Notes: a model not told the origin generated them from the sequence alone. A stretch of 64,000 nt of DNA from Tanypteryx hageni (GCA_028673005.1 CM054117.1:620001-684000); one strand, 5' to 3'; positions 21,444 through 31,092 are shown, numbered from the stretch's first letter. Made by a program: numbers and translations.

Positions 21444-22914
21444 CTATTGATCATCATTCCTATCTGCATCTTCAAGGTGAGGAAACCTTTGTTGCATCAA
21501 TCGATGCTGCAGACGTTGAGCTATGGCTCGTGGGGCTTCCCTGCGTTCAATAGCCACAGCCTCATTGTCTCCATTTTGTTGTGCAGCTGCTTCTTCTTCA
21601 TTATAGAAATCATCCAATGGAAGGCGATGATGAATGCGCATATTGTGGATGACTGCACATGCATTTACTATCCTACCTGCAAAATCTGGGGCATACATCA
21701 AGACACGCTGATATGACATGCATCGCCATCTTCCCTTAAATACCCCAAAATGGCGTTCAACTACATTTCTAGCTTTACATAGCTCCTCTGTGTACTGGAA
21801 TTGCTTGTTCCTGGAGGATAATTTGGTGAAGGTGTCAGTAGCTATGGCTCCAATGGGTATCCTGCATCTCCTGTAATGCAGATATAGTTGTCTCATTTTC
21901 ACACATGACAAGTTAAATCTGGAAATTTTCTTTTAAATGAATTAATTCTATGAACAAGATCACCTACCAATGAGCCATGTGTGGCTCTCACCACGATTAT
22001 AGTTGTATTCCATTACCCTATGTATTGGAGAAACGCTCCATATATAGGAGTCGTTTCTGGCACCAGGGTATCTGGCATTTATATTAAGGATCTTCATGTT
22101 GGTGTCCACTATCTGCAAAGATTTATGTAGATACATAAACATTCCTTAAAGAACTGTAAGAGGCCTTTCTCCTGTATGAAAGAAGGTAGGAAAAATATTT
22201 GAAAGTAAGGGAATTTAATAAGGATCTTACAGCTTGTACATTTAGGCTGTGATTTTGATGGTGATTGACAAAGGTTTCCTCATGCTCTGCCGGGGTGAGA
22301 ATATTAACATATGTGCAATCATTGGCTCCCTCAAATGGCTGAGGTGCATGGAGAAATTTTATTGGAGCTGCTTGCCGCTGCTCTTGAGTAGGTGGGAATT
22401 TTACCCATGGCCTTAAGAGGTGCCGATTTATTAAATCTGTGACAGCATGAAGGCACCGACTCACAGATGATGGACTGATGGCAAAATCAAACCAATCACC
22501 AGTTGGTCTTTGATAGCTGCCATGAGCATAAAAATTTATAGCTACCAGAACCTGCAAGAAAACAATATAGTGGCAGAAACCGGAGTCAGGGCATAGTAAT
22601 TTGCAGTAGTATGACACAGTATGAGAAAAACACAGAGAATATTTAGGTAAGAAGGCAATACATATATCAAATAAACCTACCTGTATTTCAGAGGCCAAAC
22701 CAGTTGTACGCACACGCTCCAGGAAAGGGCGCAAAGAATCAGTAATATGCATGGCTAACTCCGGACTTATTCGAAATGATCTCAAAAATTCATTTCGAGG
22801 TTGTTCGTATGGGTTTTGTGTATCCCTTAGAGTCCTCCTTTGAAGACGGTGATCAACATGATTCACTCTTTCTTGGAGAATCATTAATTCCCAAGCCAGA
22901 AAGTAGAGAGCCAT
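21444..22914 (-). pseudogene. Harbinger (HARBI1-type) transposase with three introns, broken
   Basis: A DDE_Tnp_4 nuclease that would cut and reinsert a Harbinger element. Start chosen at 22914 (MALYFLAWELMIL, as in HARBI1-like proteins). Exons: 22914-22681, 22551-22231, 22112-21968 and 21870-21444. Introns of 129, 118 and 97 bp all have GT...AG ends and join in frame as EIQ/VLVAINFYAHGSYQRP, LNVQA/IVDTNMKILNINARYPG and HTWLIG/GDAGYPLEP. Family blocks are complete: GSYQRPTGDWF, SVSRCLHAVT, DCTYVNILTP, NARYPGARNDSYIW, CKARNVVERHFGVFKGRWRC and IVNACAVIHNM. Two breaks lie in the last exon: the Trp after YPLEP is a TAG stop, and a one-base frameshift lies between that and the ARNVVER block. No TIRs were found. 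Confidence 0.85.
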
Positions 22915-23280
22915 CTTGCCAAAGAAATAATAAATTGTGTGACGCATTGTAAGTAAACTCAAGGAACCTAACTTCACAAACACAAAACTTTCTTTGAAGT
23001 AATCAAAGAAATGGTACAATCCTCGGTGTGCACTGTTCCCAATCACACTTACGTATGTTTTCTTACATTTCGTTCAACTGAAAACTGGTTCTTAGTTTAA
23101 AATGCCAGCATAAAATTCAAGTAGGTACGTAAACACAAAATTCAACCATCAAATTCTTATAGTAAACATTTCATAAGTTTACTCACCTTGAAATTGAAGT
23201 TCACAACTCAATTGCACTCTTCAACTCCTCGTTGCTGCAGATTATACTGTATTTCTGGGTCAAGCACTGAAGGTAAACAC
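22915..23280 (-). other. 5' flank of the Harbinger transposase
   Basis: Minus-strand upstream region. The frame stays open to 23046 but the extra residues look non-coding. Nothing else is recognised. Confidence 0.45.
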
Positions 23281-23470
23281 AATACCTCGACTGTCGATAA
23301 GCTTATCGGGAGGTTCTCGATGCCCCGGTAGCTTACCGACGTACCGACGATGCTTAACCGAGATAAATCGTTAAGCATGGCATACAGAAAACCAAAAGTC
23401 GATAATGTTCGATAGCTCGCACTTTCGATAGCTTAACAAACTAGCGACGTCGGTAAGAGCAGCTAACGAG
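23280..23470. other. Palindrome-rich cluster
   Basis: Contains CGATAAGCTTATCG (a perfect 14-base palindrome near 23297), ATGCTTAAC...GTTAAGCAT (9-base stem, near 23350-23378), and repeated GCTTA/TAAGC and GTCGATA/TATCGAC words in both orientations. The G+C and word content differ sharply from the A+T-rich flanks. It could be a TE terminus, a protein-binding array or an insulator-like element. Confidence 0.6.
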
Positions 23471-23502
23471 TTAGAGAAAGCCCCTACAGGTCAGGTTCTC
23501 CC

Positions 23503-23529
23503 CTGAGGATGCCCACTTGGTGGGTGAAA
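23503..23529 (+). other. Hammerhead-like core motif
   Basis: CTGAGGA, two bases, CCCAC-TTG-GTGGG hairpin, one base, GAAA. Both conserved hammerhead boxes flank a perfect 5-bp stem, with a small asymmetric internal loop. Stems I and III are not obvious. It may be a PLE relic. Confidence 0.4.
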
Positions 23530-23611
23530 TGCATAGGGATTTTCCTATATTTTTTGGCTGAAGGAGTTTTCCACCACTGAGTAATTGAAGCCAAAGTGTT
23601 CGAGCTAGCCA

Positions 23612-23812
23612 CTACTCTCAACTTATTGTAATATTATGAGTAAATCAGCTGCTTGTATAATCCAGTACTTTTAATGGGTAATCATGTTTTTGTTATAATA
23701 TTAATATAAGAACATGAAGTACATAAAAATAGTAAATATCTATAACCTTGCTGAAAAATATTGACGTGTGCAATGTAACTTTGTACTTCTAATACCGCAT
23801 TTTAAAATACTA
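23612..23812 (+). repeat. Dispersed repeat, copy 1 (THAP-associated)
   Basis: Similar over about 190 bases to 49605-49792. Shared words are TCAAC(T)TATT, AATATTATG, AGTACTTTTAATGG, AATATAAGAACATGAAGTAC and TAATACCGCATTT. Both copies lie beside THAP-domain sequence, so they may come from one mobile family. Confidence 0.75.
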
Positions 23813-23867
23813 TAATGGGGGACTCAAAATATTTAATTATGTTTTTTTTTAATTCTTTGTAAGTGGG

Positions 23868-24267
23868 GATACGGAAAAAGTATCGATACTTTACTCATAT
23901 CGTTAATTTTTCTTTCAATACCAAATACTTTTGTACTCGATTCTTTTCTTTCGATTTTCTAATGATATCGGTACTTTCGGTCCGATACTTTTGTGGTATC
24001 GATACTTTTTATTCGACATAACATATGAGTAAGGTATTGATGCATTCTTTTCGATTTCATATCCTTAGATACGAAAAAAGTATCGATACTTTACCCCCAT
24101 CGGTAATTTCCTTTCGATACCAAATACTTTTGTGCTCGATTCTTTTCTTTCGATTTTCTAGTGACATCGATACTTCCGGTCCGATACTTTTGTGGTATCG
24201 ATACTTTTCATTCGATACATCATATGATTACGGTATCGATACTTTTGTGTTGGTATCATATCCATAT
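23868..24267 (+). repeat. Two-copy 200 bp tandem repeat rich in TATCGATA
   Basis: The unit GATACGRAAAAAGTATCGATAC starts near 23869 and again near 24069 (period 200). Each unit carries CAAATACTTTTGT, CTCGATTCTTTTCTTTCGATTTTCTA and two TATCGATAC sites; a further site is at 24234. TATCGATA is the DRE word bound by DREF/BEAF-type factors in insects, but with this base composition it could simply reflect the repeat's origin. Confidence 0.82.
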
Positions 24268-24499
24268 TTGTAAGTGACTTAATTACTCCCTGTGAACATT
24301 TTTTTGTTAATTCGTCTTCACTATGCAAAAAATATTTAAAATAATTCTTTTAAATATCCTGCGAAAATGGCATCCTGGTTGGAGAGAGAGTGGTAAGGGG
24401 TACGTGACGTCATCGCATGCCTTACAACCATACTGAAAGCACATGGTTTTGATTCTTCGTCCTGTTGCTTTTCCTGATATCGTAGCTAAAATTGAGAAT

Positions 24500-24714
24500 A
24501 TGGAACTTAAAAAGGGTTATAAATATTGCCTGGTACCTCATTGCTTTAATACAATGATTAAAACCCCGAGAAAATTGTTTTTCACACTACTCCTTGGGAA
24601 GAAATGAGAAGCGGAGAATAATGTGGTTGAAAGCCATGAGGAGATACACATCTGATATATCAGAACGTACAACTGCATTTGTCTGTGAAGATCATTTTAA
24701 TCTAAGTACTAGTT
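24500..24714 (+). pseudogene. THAP zinc-finger domain, frameshifted
   Basis: THAP domains are C2CH DNA-binding fingers found in P-element-like transposases and host regulators. ATG at 24500 opens MELKKGYKYCLVPHCFN (first two Cys), then TPRKLFFT. A one-base shift near 24590 leads to KRRIMWLKAMRR (the conserved Trp) and AFVCEDHF (the last Cys and His). All metal ligands of C-x4-C-x35-50-C-x2-H are present. The sequence stops making sense at about 24716, where a hAT-type terminus begins, so the gene or element was interrupted there. Confidence 0.68.
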
Positions 24715-24715
24715 A

Positions 24716-25412
24716 CAGAGGCGCATTATACCTTCATGGGGCCCAAGGCAAAATGGAATTTGGGGGCTCCATCTAAAGAAAAAACTAATAAAGAACATTT
24801 TATATTTCATTTTATTGTGACAACAAGACAAGTTATATGACAAAAGAAAAATATCTAACCCAGAAGAATAATTCAGAAATAATACATACACTTACTCTAA
24901 TAAGTATTTTTACACTACTTATTTGGACTTTTTGGGCTGAAAAATTGTATATCAGTTCATTGTAGTCAATCCTGTTTGTAATATCTTCCTCAATACAAAT
25001 TATTGCTAAATTATTTAATTTTTCTTGTCCAAGTGAACTTCTAATATAATTCCTAACTCTTTTAAGCACAGAGAACAATCGTTCTGCTGATGTGTTTGAA
25101 ACAGGAATTGACAAAAATATGTCCACATTAGGAAAAGTTGATACTAGTCTTCCTTGAATTGCTTCGTACATTAAAGAAGGTGAATTTAATGTTTCATTTT
25201 TTACAAAATGTATAAAATGCAATAATTCTTCTTTAAAAACATTAGCGTTAATGTTATCTGAATAAGTATTTATTAAATTGATAATACATTTGGCATATTC
25301 TCTTGGTGATGTTTCCCTTAAATTTAAATTTTCAAATAAAAAATAATCTTGCGAGCACCCAATTATTTTTGCAAATATTTTTGAAAATATGCGAAATTCT
25401 GATTCTGATATT
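24716..25412 (-). pseudogene. hAT transposase C-terminal half (ZMYM1-like)
   Basis: Minus-strand reading from about 25412 gives SESEFRIFSKIFAKIIG, then ENLNLRETSPREYAKCIINL, then the hAT dimerisation block IPVSNTSAERLFSVLKRVRNY and SSLGQEKLNNLAIICIE (about 24990-25110). The block dimerises hAT transposases and is typical of the ZMYM1/TTF-zinc-finger branch. CAGAGGCGCATTATACC at 24715 resembles the CAGRGGCG terminus of such hAT elements and marks the 3' end. The N-terminal half is not upstream on this strand; it lies on the plus strand from 25518, indicating an internal inversion or two abutting copies. Confidence 0.8.
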
Positions 25413-25517
25413 TAACAAATTTGATTAACTTTACAATTATTAAATTTTATGAAAATTCTTCAGGTACTCTATGAATTGGTATTATTTTTTTATAGGGTTA
25501 ACTAATTACCCAAGAAA

Positions 25518-27265
25518 ATGTTTAGTAAAAAGAAACTCTCTGGAGCAGAAAACCGGAAGAAAAAGCAGAAAAAGATGCATTTATGTGTAAATACAATAGC
25601 AATCTCAGAAAGTTTTTTAAAAAAATCAAATGATGATGAATGCCAGCCGTCAACAATTTAAACAGAATTCAAACATGACGTTGCAGTTTCTGAAGTTAAC
25701 AAGTGTCATAAATATTCTGTAGAACCTGTAAATCTGGGAAGAATGAAAACGGATGAAAGTAGTGAGAGTTACCAAATAAGTCCAAATTCAAATATTGAAG
25801 GTACAGATAAATTTGAACAAAATTCTATTCAGCAAGCTTTACATGATTATGAAGATGTTGGAAAGTGGCCTGAAAATACGAAATCCATGATGGACATGCT
25901 TATTAGGACTGGTCCGAAACAAATAACAATAAATAATTATAACAAATAGTTTTCTCGTAAATGTGAAAAATGAAGGAAACAGAAAATTCAATCTGACTTA
26001 CTACGATCGTATGCTTCCCAATGGTGAAAAATATCATCGAGATTGGTTGGTATGTTCCAAATCTAAGGATGCAGTTTATTGCTTTTGTTGAAAGTCATTT
26101 TCCAAAATAAATGTTGCACTAACGTTTGAAGGTCTGAATGATTGGAAGAATATAAACTGTAGGATAAATGCACATGAAACTAATAAGGAACACTTGTGTG
26201 TGCTTATAACACCTGGAAAGGGTTTATAAAAAGAACTGATAGCTCTGCAACAATTGATAGCAATCTTCAGAAACAGATTAATGAAAATATCAATCTCTGG
26301 AGGAATGTTTTAGAAAGGATTACTTTGATCCTAAAATTACACGGAACACAAAATTTAGCATTACGTGGAACATCCGATAAGTTGTATGAAGATAATAATG
26401 GAAATTTTTAAAGATTGTGGAATTGTTAGCTAAATATGACCCAGTGATGAAAGAACACTTAAGAAAGATTATAAATAAAGAAACTCATCAACATTATTTA
26501 GTTAAAAATATTCAAAATGAAATTATAGATCTATTAAACATTTTTATTAAGGAAAGTATTGTGAAGAAGCAGAAAAAATGCAAATGTTACTCTATAATTG
26601 TCGATTGCACGCCCGATATTTTGCACACTGAGCAAATGACAATAGTAGTGCGCTTTGTAAATATTCTATCTTCTCCAAATCATAAGGGAAGTTATGTAGA
26701 GATCTGTGAGCATTTTTTAGGACTCGTAAATATTAACGACTGTACTGGTAAAGGAATGACGGACAAAATATTTGAAATTTTTCAAAAGTATGATCTTCCG
26801 TCAAGTGACTTAAGAGGACAGGGTTACGACAATGGTTCAAACATGCGTGGAAAGCATAATGGTGTACAGAGTCGCATATTGACCTCATATCCAACAGCAT
26901 TCTTTGTACCATGCTCTTCACATTCCTTGAATTTAGTAATGAATGACACAGCAAGTTGTTGTGTTGAGGCCGTGTTTTTTTTATATTATACAGCATCTTT
27001 ACACTTTTTTCTTGTCATCTCCGTGAAGGTGGAATGTTTTAAAGCAATATGTTAAAGGGTTAACCTTAAAAACCCTCAGTTATACCAGGTGGGCCAGTCG
27101 TCTGGAAGCACTAAAACCGTTGAGATACCAACGGGAAGAAATAATTGAAGCTTCAGAAAATTTTTTTAATATGCAACAAGCAATCGCAACATCAACAGTA
27201 GCAAAAAATAAATCTGAAGCAAGCACTTTATTTAAGAATATTGCAAATTTTAAATTTATTTGATG
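25518..27265 (+). pseudogene. hAT transposase N-terminal and catalytic part (ZMYM1-like)
   Basis: ATG at 25518 opens KKLSGAENRKKKQKK, the basic start usual in ZMYM1-like hAT proteins. Then, in several frames, come DYEDVGKWPE, LIRTGPKQ, NLALRGTSDK and NGNF, QNEIIDLL, YSIIVDCTPDILHTEQMT (first catalytic Asp region), VEICEHFLGLVNI, GQGYDNGSNMRGKHNGVQ (second Asp region), and FVPCSSHSLNLVMNDTA. After a shift near 27050 come LKTLSYTRWASRLEALKPLR and VAKNKSEASTLF. The sequence stops matching at about 27265 and no dimerisation block follows on this strand. At least five stops or shifts make it dead. Confidence 0.85.
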
Positions 27266-27344
27266 TGTTAGGCAACGTTAATGTAACAAGTAAAGTGCAT
27301 ATATTTAAGTACCAGATTTTTAAGCAAATACTTTTTCAAATGTT

Positions 27345-27630
27345 ACATATTAAATTAGTTTTGTAATTTATATATTTTAATAAATTTGCTCCCATAATAT
27401 CGATGACAGCATGGTATTTTGAAGGACCATATTTTGCTAAATAAGGGCAGTCATGACACTCCACAGATGTGACTAAGTCTTCTTCTTCATCTACAACTAC
27501 GCTCACTTCATAACCTCTTTATCTTATTCTGTGTTCAGGGCAAATCTTGCCTTTAACAATACAAATTTTTCCTTCTTGCTTCAGTTTAACAAATCCAACA
27601 GCATTACTAACATAGTCTTTCCTCATTTAC
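27345..27630 (-). pseudogene. SWIM-type zinc-finger exon of a YqaJ-family-like gene
   Basis: Minus-strand reading from an acceptor-like CCCTTTGAG (27641-27631) gives NAVGFVKLKQEGKICIVKG, then KICPEHRIR, a TAA stop, RGYEVSVVVDEEEDLVTSVECHD and CPYLAKYGPSKYHAVIDI. This layout (CPEH, then a strand-rich stretch, then C-x2-C...C-x-H) matches the SWIM region in the N-terminal part of arthropod proteins that often carry a YqaJ-type exonuclease domain. Two odd points: the in-frame TAA near 27525, and Tyr where the Cys before His is expected. No nuclease domain is in the window. Identification rests on motif recall, so it is moderate. Confidence 0.45.
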
Positions 27631-27649
27631 CTCAAAGGGAGAAAAAAGC

Positions 27650-28236
27650 CATAAAAGCAACAATGAAATTCACGACATATACAAAAAAGACATGCAGTTA
27701 TGACAAACACTTTTACTGTTTTTTTTTCATAGTATAGATAATAACTAAGGCAGATAGACACTTAAAACAACAAACTTCACCACATTTCCTATAGACAAGA
27801 CACATGGAAACTAAGTTTATTCACATTAATTTTTTATATTTGTCAATATTTGACCTGATGATTCTGTAAAGGCAGATGATGGCGATTATTTGCTGAAACG
27901 GTCGTGTTTTATTTAATATATTTTGTGGAAATTAGCATAAGTTTAATATAAATAAAAATACTATCTAGCATTGTTCATGTTATTTTATTGTGGAATTCCA
28001 TGAAGTCTCGGCCTCGTCCATTACCTTTTGTATACTTATCTATATTTTATTTACTAGATACTAGGACAGCATGGGAAACAATACATAAATAAATATTCTA
28101 TAATATTAGTTAAAACTAGAGTTATTTTAATCATTTAATATGGGAAAGCTGTTTTAAGACGTCAATCTATCTTTTACATATCTTCTGCGTTTCAGTCGAA
28201 ATAATAGTACTATTACCATAACTGAAAATAAAAGTG
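27650..28236. other. Probable intron or intergenic A+T-rich DNA
   Basis: No coding signal. A loose CTGATGA (27858) ... GAAACGG (27897) pair resembles hammerhead boxes, but no stem between them is convincing. Confidence 0.4.
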
Positions 28237-28410
28237 CTACACTGAACTGGTTTTATCAATTAAATGTAATACAAGCCTATCTGCCTTCACTCCACGTATT
28301 TCAACATCTGAATATTGCTCCCTACGACTTCCAATGTACCGCAGAAGCATGTACGAATCAATGTTGGGCAATTTATCAGATCTGGCTACACAAAACCCTT
28401 CAGATGCCAT
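28237..28410 (-). CDS. Putative first exon of the SWIM-finger gene remnant
   Basis: A 57-codon frame opens at ATG 28410: MASEGFCVARSDKLPNIDSY, then MLLRYIGSRREQYSDVEIRGVK. The start and the DVEIRGVKA pattern resemble the N-terminus of the same SWIM/YqaJ-type proteins (a VEMV-type helix followed by a motif ending in RG.KA). A donor-like GTATTA follows codon 46, which would give exon 28410-28273 and an intron of about 640 bp to the exon at 27630. It is short, so coincidence is possible. Confidence 0.38.
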   Translation of the reverse strand: MASEGFCVARSDKLPNIDSYMLLRYIGSRREQYSDVEIRGVKADRLVLHLIDKTSSV

Positions 28411-28905
28411 TTTGCAAAATACAAAGCAAAATAAATGCAGGAAGGTGCAGTACTTCTACCAATATTTCTTCTAAGAGGACGTATAGAGGAAAACAACAGA
28501 ATTGTTTTTTGAGCTTCTACTTCTATATCGGCACAGTGGCTTCTAGCACAGCTAGCATTGGCTAACATGCTTGTGGCATGCACTGATGTCACTAACCACT
28601 CGACAAACTTCGGCTACCAGTCTGATGGGATTGGGTTTGGCATTAACTCATCCATTTTAAATTGCATTTTTATAAATATCTGTTAAAAATTTCATGAAAA
28701 AACTTTATATTTGCCTATAACAATATCCATACAATACAACTTCATAAAATTTTCGGTAATTCCCAATATTTGACAGTCCCCCATTGTGGCATACCTGCTG
28801 AGTCAATCCAGGCCCAATAGTATGCCAATATGGTTATGTATTTATGTGAATATTTTATGTACCAAATTTGGTTGAAATCGGGTCTGCCAATTCTTTCCTG
28901 ATATT

Positions 28906-28930
28906 GGGTGTACCATTTAAAACACAACCC
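28906..28930 (+). repeat. Left terminal inverted repeat of piggyBac copy A
   Basis: GGGTGTACC-A-TTTAAAACACAACCC pairs with 31068-31092 in inverted orientation at 23 of 25 positions. No TTAA lies beside it, which is unusual for piggyBac, so a different element may own these ends. Confidence 0.7.
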
Positions 28931-28986
28931 ACAGGAAGGAAGTATCATTTATTATAACTTTCATTAAATATACACTGTATATTGTT

Positions 28987-29119
28987 AGTATGGGAAGAAT
29001 ACATTAAGGAACTATACAGCAAGCAGGCAGGATCGGCAAAAATAGAACTGGAAGATGAGGAAAACATTGAAGAAGACAACTTAGGACCAAGTATTATGGA
29101 GAGCAAAGTAGAAAAAGCA
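28987..29119 (+). repeat. Captured RTE LINE fragment inside piggyBac copy A
   Basis: About 130 bases match 51415-51547 of the RTE-clade LINE with only scattered changes (TATGGGAAGAATACATTAAGG, GCAAAAATAGAACTGGAA, GACCAAGTATTATGGAGAGC). The segment is internal RTE coding sequence between the endonuclease and the RT, not a 3' end, so it did not arrive by ordinary 5'-truncated insertion. It lies between the left inverted repeat and the transposase start. Confidence 0.85.
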
Positions 29120-29137
29120 CTATAATAATAATAAATT

Positions 29138-30042
29138 ATGGATGTCCTTCCCTTTTCAGTTATAAAAATGGACCTAGATTCTAATGTTACCGATTCTGAT
29201 GAAATTTCTGTCAATGATTCTGGAAGTTCCACTGATATTACTGATATTGACTCAGATGTTTGCGATGAATTGAGTTTCGAGGATGCTAAGAATTGGCGTA
29301 AAATGAATGTGCGAACACCACTACCACCTTGACTGCATTTTACAGCCATACCTGGAGTCCAAATGGATTAAGATGATGACAAAGAAATTCTTCAGTACTT
29401 TGAGGCATTTTTAATGAAGATTTAATAAATTTAATTGTAAAGGAAACAAATCGATATGCTGATCAGAGCATAAAATCGTCCGCACTAGAAGATTTTCTCG
29501 ACAGCTATCATGGCATCCTACAACATCAGAGGAAATGAAAGTAGTTCTTGCTATCATTATTCTTCAAGGGATAGTAAAAAAAACTGAGGGATGTATTGGT
29601 CAAAGAAGCCAACAATACAAACTCTGTTTTTTTCCAAAATCATGTCTTATCGCAGATATGTTCTTTTGAAACGTTACCTCTATTTTACAGACAATGATAC
29701 ATTTGACCCAGTGAATCATCTGAATCCAAAACTTTATAAGATTTGGCCCGTTTTCCATCATCTGAACACCATGATTTCAAATCTCCTTTTGCCTATGGGA
29801 GATCTGTCAACAGATGAAAGCTTGATGCTTTATAAAGGTAGATTAGGGTGGAGGCAATACATGCCAATGAAAAGGGCCAGATTTGGAATCAACAGCTTCA
29901 TGCTATGTGAATCCAATTCTGGATACATATGGTCTAGCATTATTTACACAGGCCAAGGCATGCAGTTTTGTCAAGAATATGATCATCTCCCTGTCTCATC
30001 ACAGATTGTACTGTCCCTAATGAACCCTTTACTGGGTAGAGG
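29138..30042 (+). pseudogene. piggyBac transposase (copy A), N-terminal half
   Basis: piggyBac transposases excise and insert DNA at TTAA. ATG 29138 opens an acidic leader (VTDSDEISVNDSGSSTDITD), usual for the family. After a stop at 29329 come the degraded blocks equivalent to PGVQMD...YFEAFL and ETNRYADQ. The frame is then clean from about 29591: YWSKKPTIQTLFFSKIMSYR, YLYFTDN, LYKIWPVFHHLN, LSTDESLMLYKGRL and QYMPMKRARFGIN (containing the first catalytic Asp), ESNSGYIWSSIIYTG and MNPLLGRGYC. The block that should follow (VDNWYTS, with the next Asp) is missing because a LINE fragment joins in frame at about 30043. The C-terminal third and the cysteine-rich tail are gone. Confidence 0.88.
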
Positions 30043-30893
30043 TTATTGTTTGAATAATGACCTGAAATTAAATGATAACAAAACTGTCTTCCTACAATTT
30101 CACACAAAGCAATCACCACCCTTATATAGTCAATACTTAAAGTTGAATGGTAATGCTATACACCATACAACGTCGACAAAATTTTTGGGCCTGACTATCA
30201 GCGAGGATTTAGATTGGTCCCTTCATATTATATCAGTAAATAGAAGAATTTCTTCTGGCATCTTTATGCTCAGAAAACTAATAAATTGTGTCTCAACACA
30301 GATTCTTCAAATGGCATATTATGCCATTATTCATTCTCACTTGTCTTATGGTGTAATCTTCTGGGGCAACTCCACATTAGCTTTAAAAGTGTTCTCGATG
30401 CAAAAGAAAGCAGTCAAAGCTATGGTTGGTGTGTCTAGTAGGATGCCAGGCAGACCTATCTTTAGTACACTTAAAATATTAACCCTTCCCTCTATTTATA
30501 TTATGAGTTGTGCCTTATTTGTTAAAAATGACCCTTTTCTTTTCCCTAATAATTCAACATATCATAACCATGAAACTAGGAGATGGAAGGATATACATAT
30601 CAATAAATATTCTCTGACTCTCTGCCAGTGTGGGCCCCACCACTCAGCTTCCTATGTGTACAATAAATTACCTGCTAGATTTACCTGCTGCTAAATTCAA
30701 ATCAAGTTTTAAAAAATACCTACTTCTAAAAAATTATTATAGTATTAAGGAGTTTCTTGTTTGAGAATTTTATATATGTACCTGTTTTTTTTGTATTTGA
30801 TTTATAATAATTCTTGCATTGTGTAATTGTTTTTATTTGACCTGTTCTATGTCATGTTTTGATGGCCACTTGAAACTAATAAAGATATCAAAT
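30043..30893 (+). pseudogene. 5'-truncated LINE RT C-terminus fused in frame to piggyBac
   Basis: From about 30043 the frame continues as LINE RT sequence: KLNDNKTVFLQFHTKQSPP, TKFLGLTISEDLDWSLHI, IFMLRKLI, HSHLSYGVIFWGNS, SMQKKAVKAM, ILTLPSIYI, HHSASYVYNKLP. These match the two other copies of this family (16300-17019 and 32060-31368). The fused frame ends at 30694; the untranslated end runs to ATAAAGATATCAAATAT near 30893. The insertion removed the piggyBac C-terminus or coincided with its deletion. The 367-codon chimeric frame from 29591 is open, but I infer no function. Confidence 0.88.
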
Positions 30894-31067
30894 ATAAAAT
30901 TACATGATAATTTGTTGATATTAATTGTATTTTATTCTCTTGCAAAATGGTTTTAAGAGAAATAAATTGCTTTAAAAACTCATAATATGGTTACATGTCT
31001 GTTTAATATACTTTTTTATTAATAAAGCTTTAAAAAAATGCATAAAATAAATACAAGAATAATGTTT
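30894..31067 (+). other. 3' remnant of piggyBac copy A
   Basis: Non-coding A+T-rich sequence between the LINE end and the right inverted repeat. No cysteine-rich transposase tail is visible. Confidence 0.5.
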
Positions 31068-31092
31068 GGGTTGCGTTTTAAAAGGTACACCC
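31068..31092 (-). repeat. Right terminal inverted repeat of piggyBac copy A
   Basis: Inverse of 28906-28930 with two mismatches. The distance between the outer ends is 2187 bp, including the LINE insertion. Confidence 0.7.

Noticed and set aside
27855..27905. Third hammerhead-like pair (CTGATGA ... GAAACGG)
   Set aside because: The 33 bases between the boxes do not form a convincing stem II.
28945..29349. 134-codon minus-strand frame
   Set aside because: Antisense of the captured RTE fragment and the piggyBac leader; the serine-rich content is a by-product.
29591..30694. 367-codon frame as a single novel gene
   Set aside because: The two halves belong to different TE families joined at an insertion point near 30043, so it is reported as a chimera.
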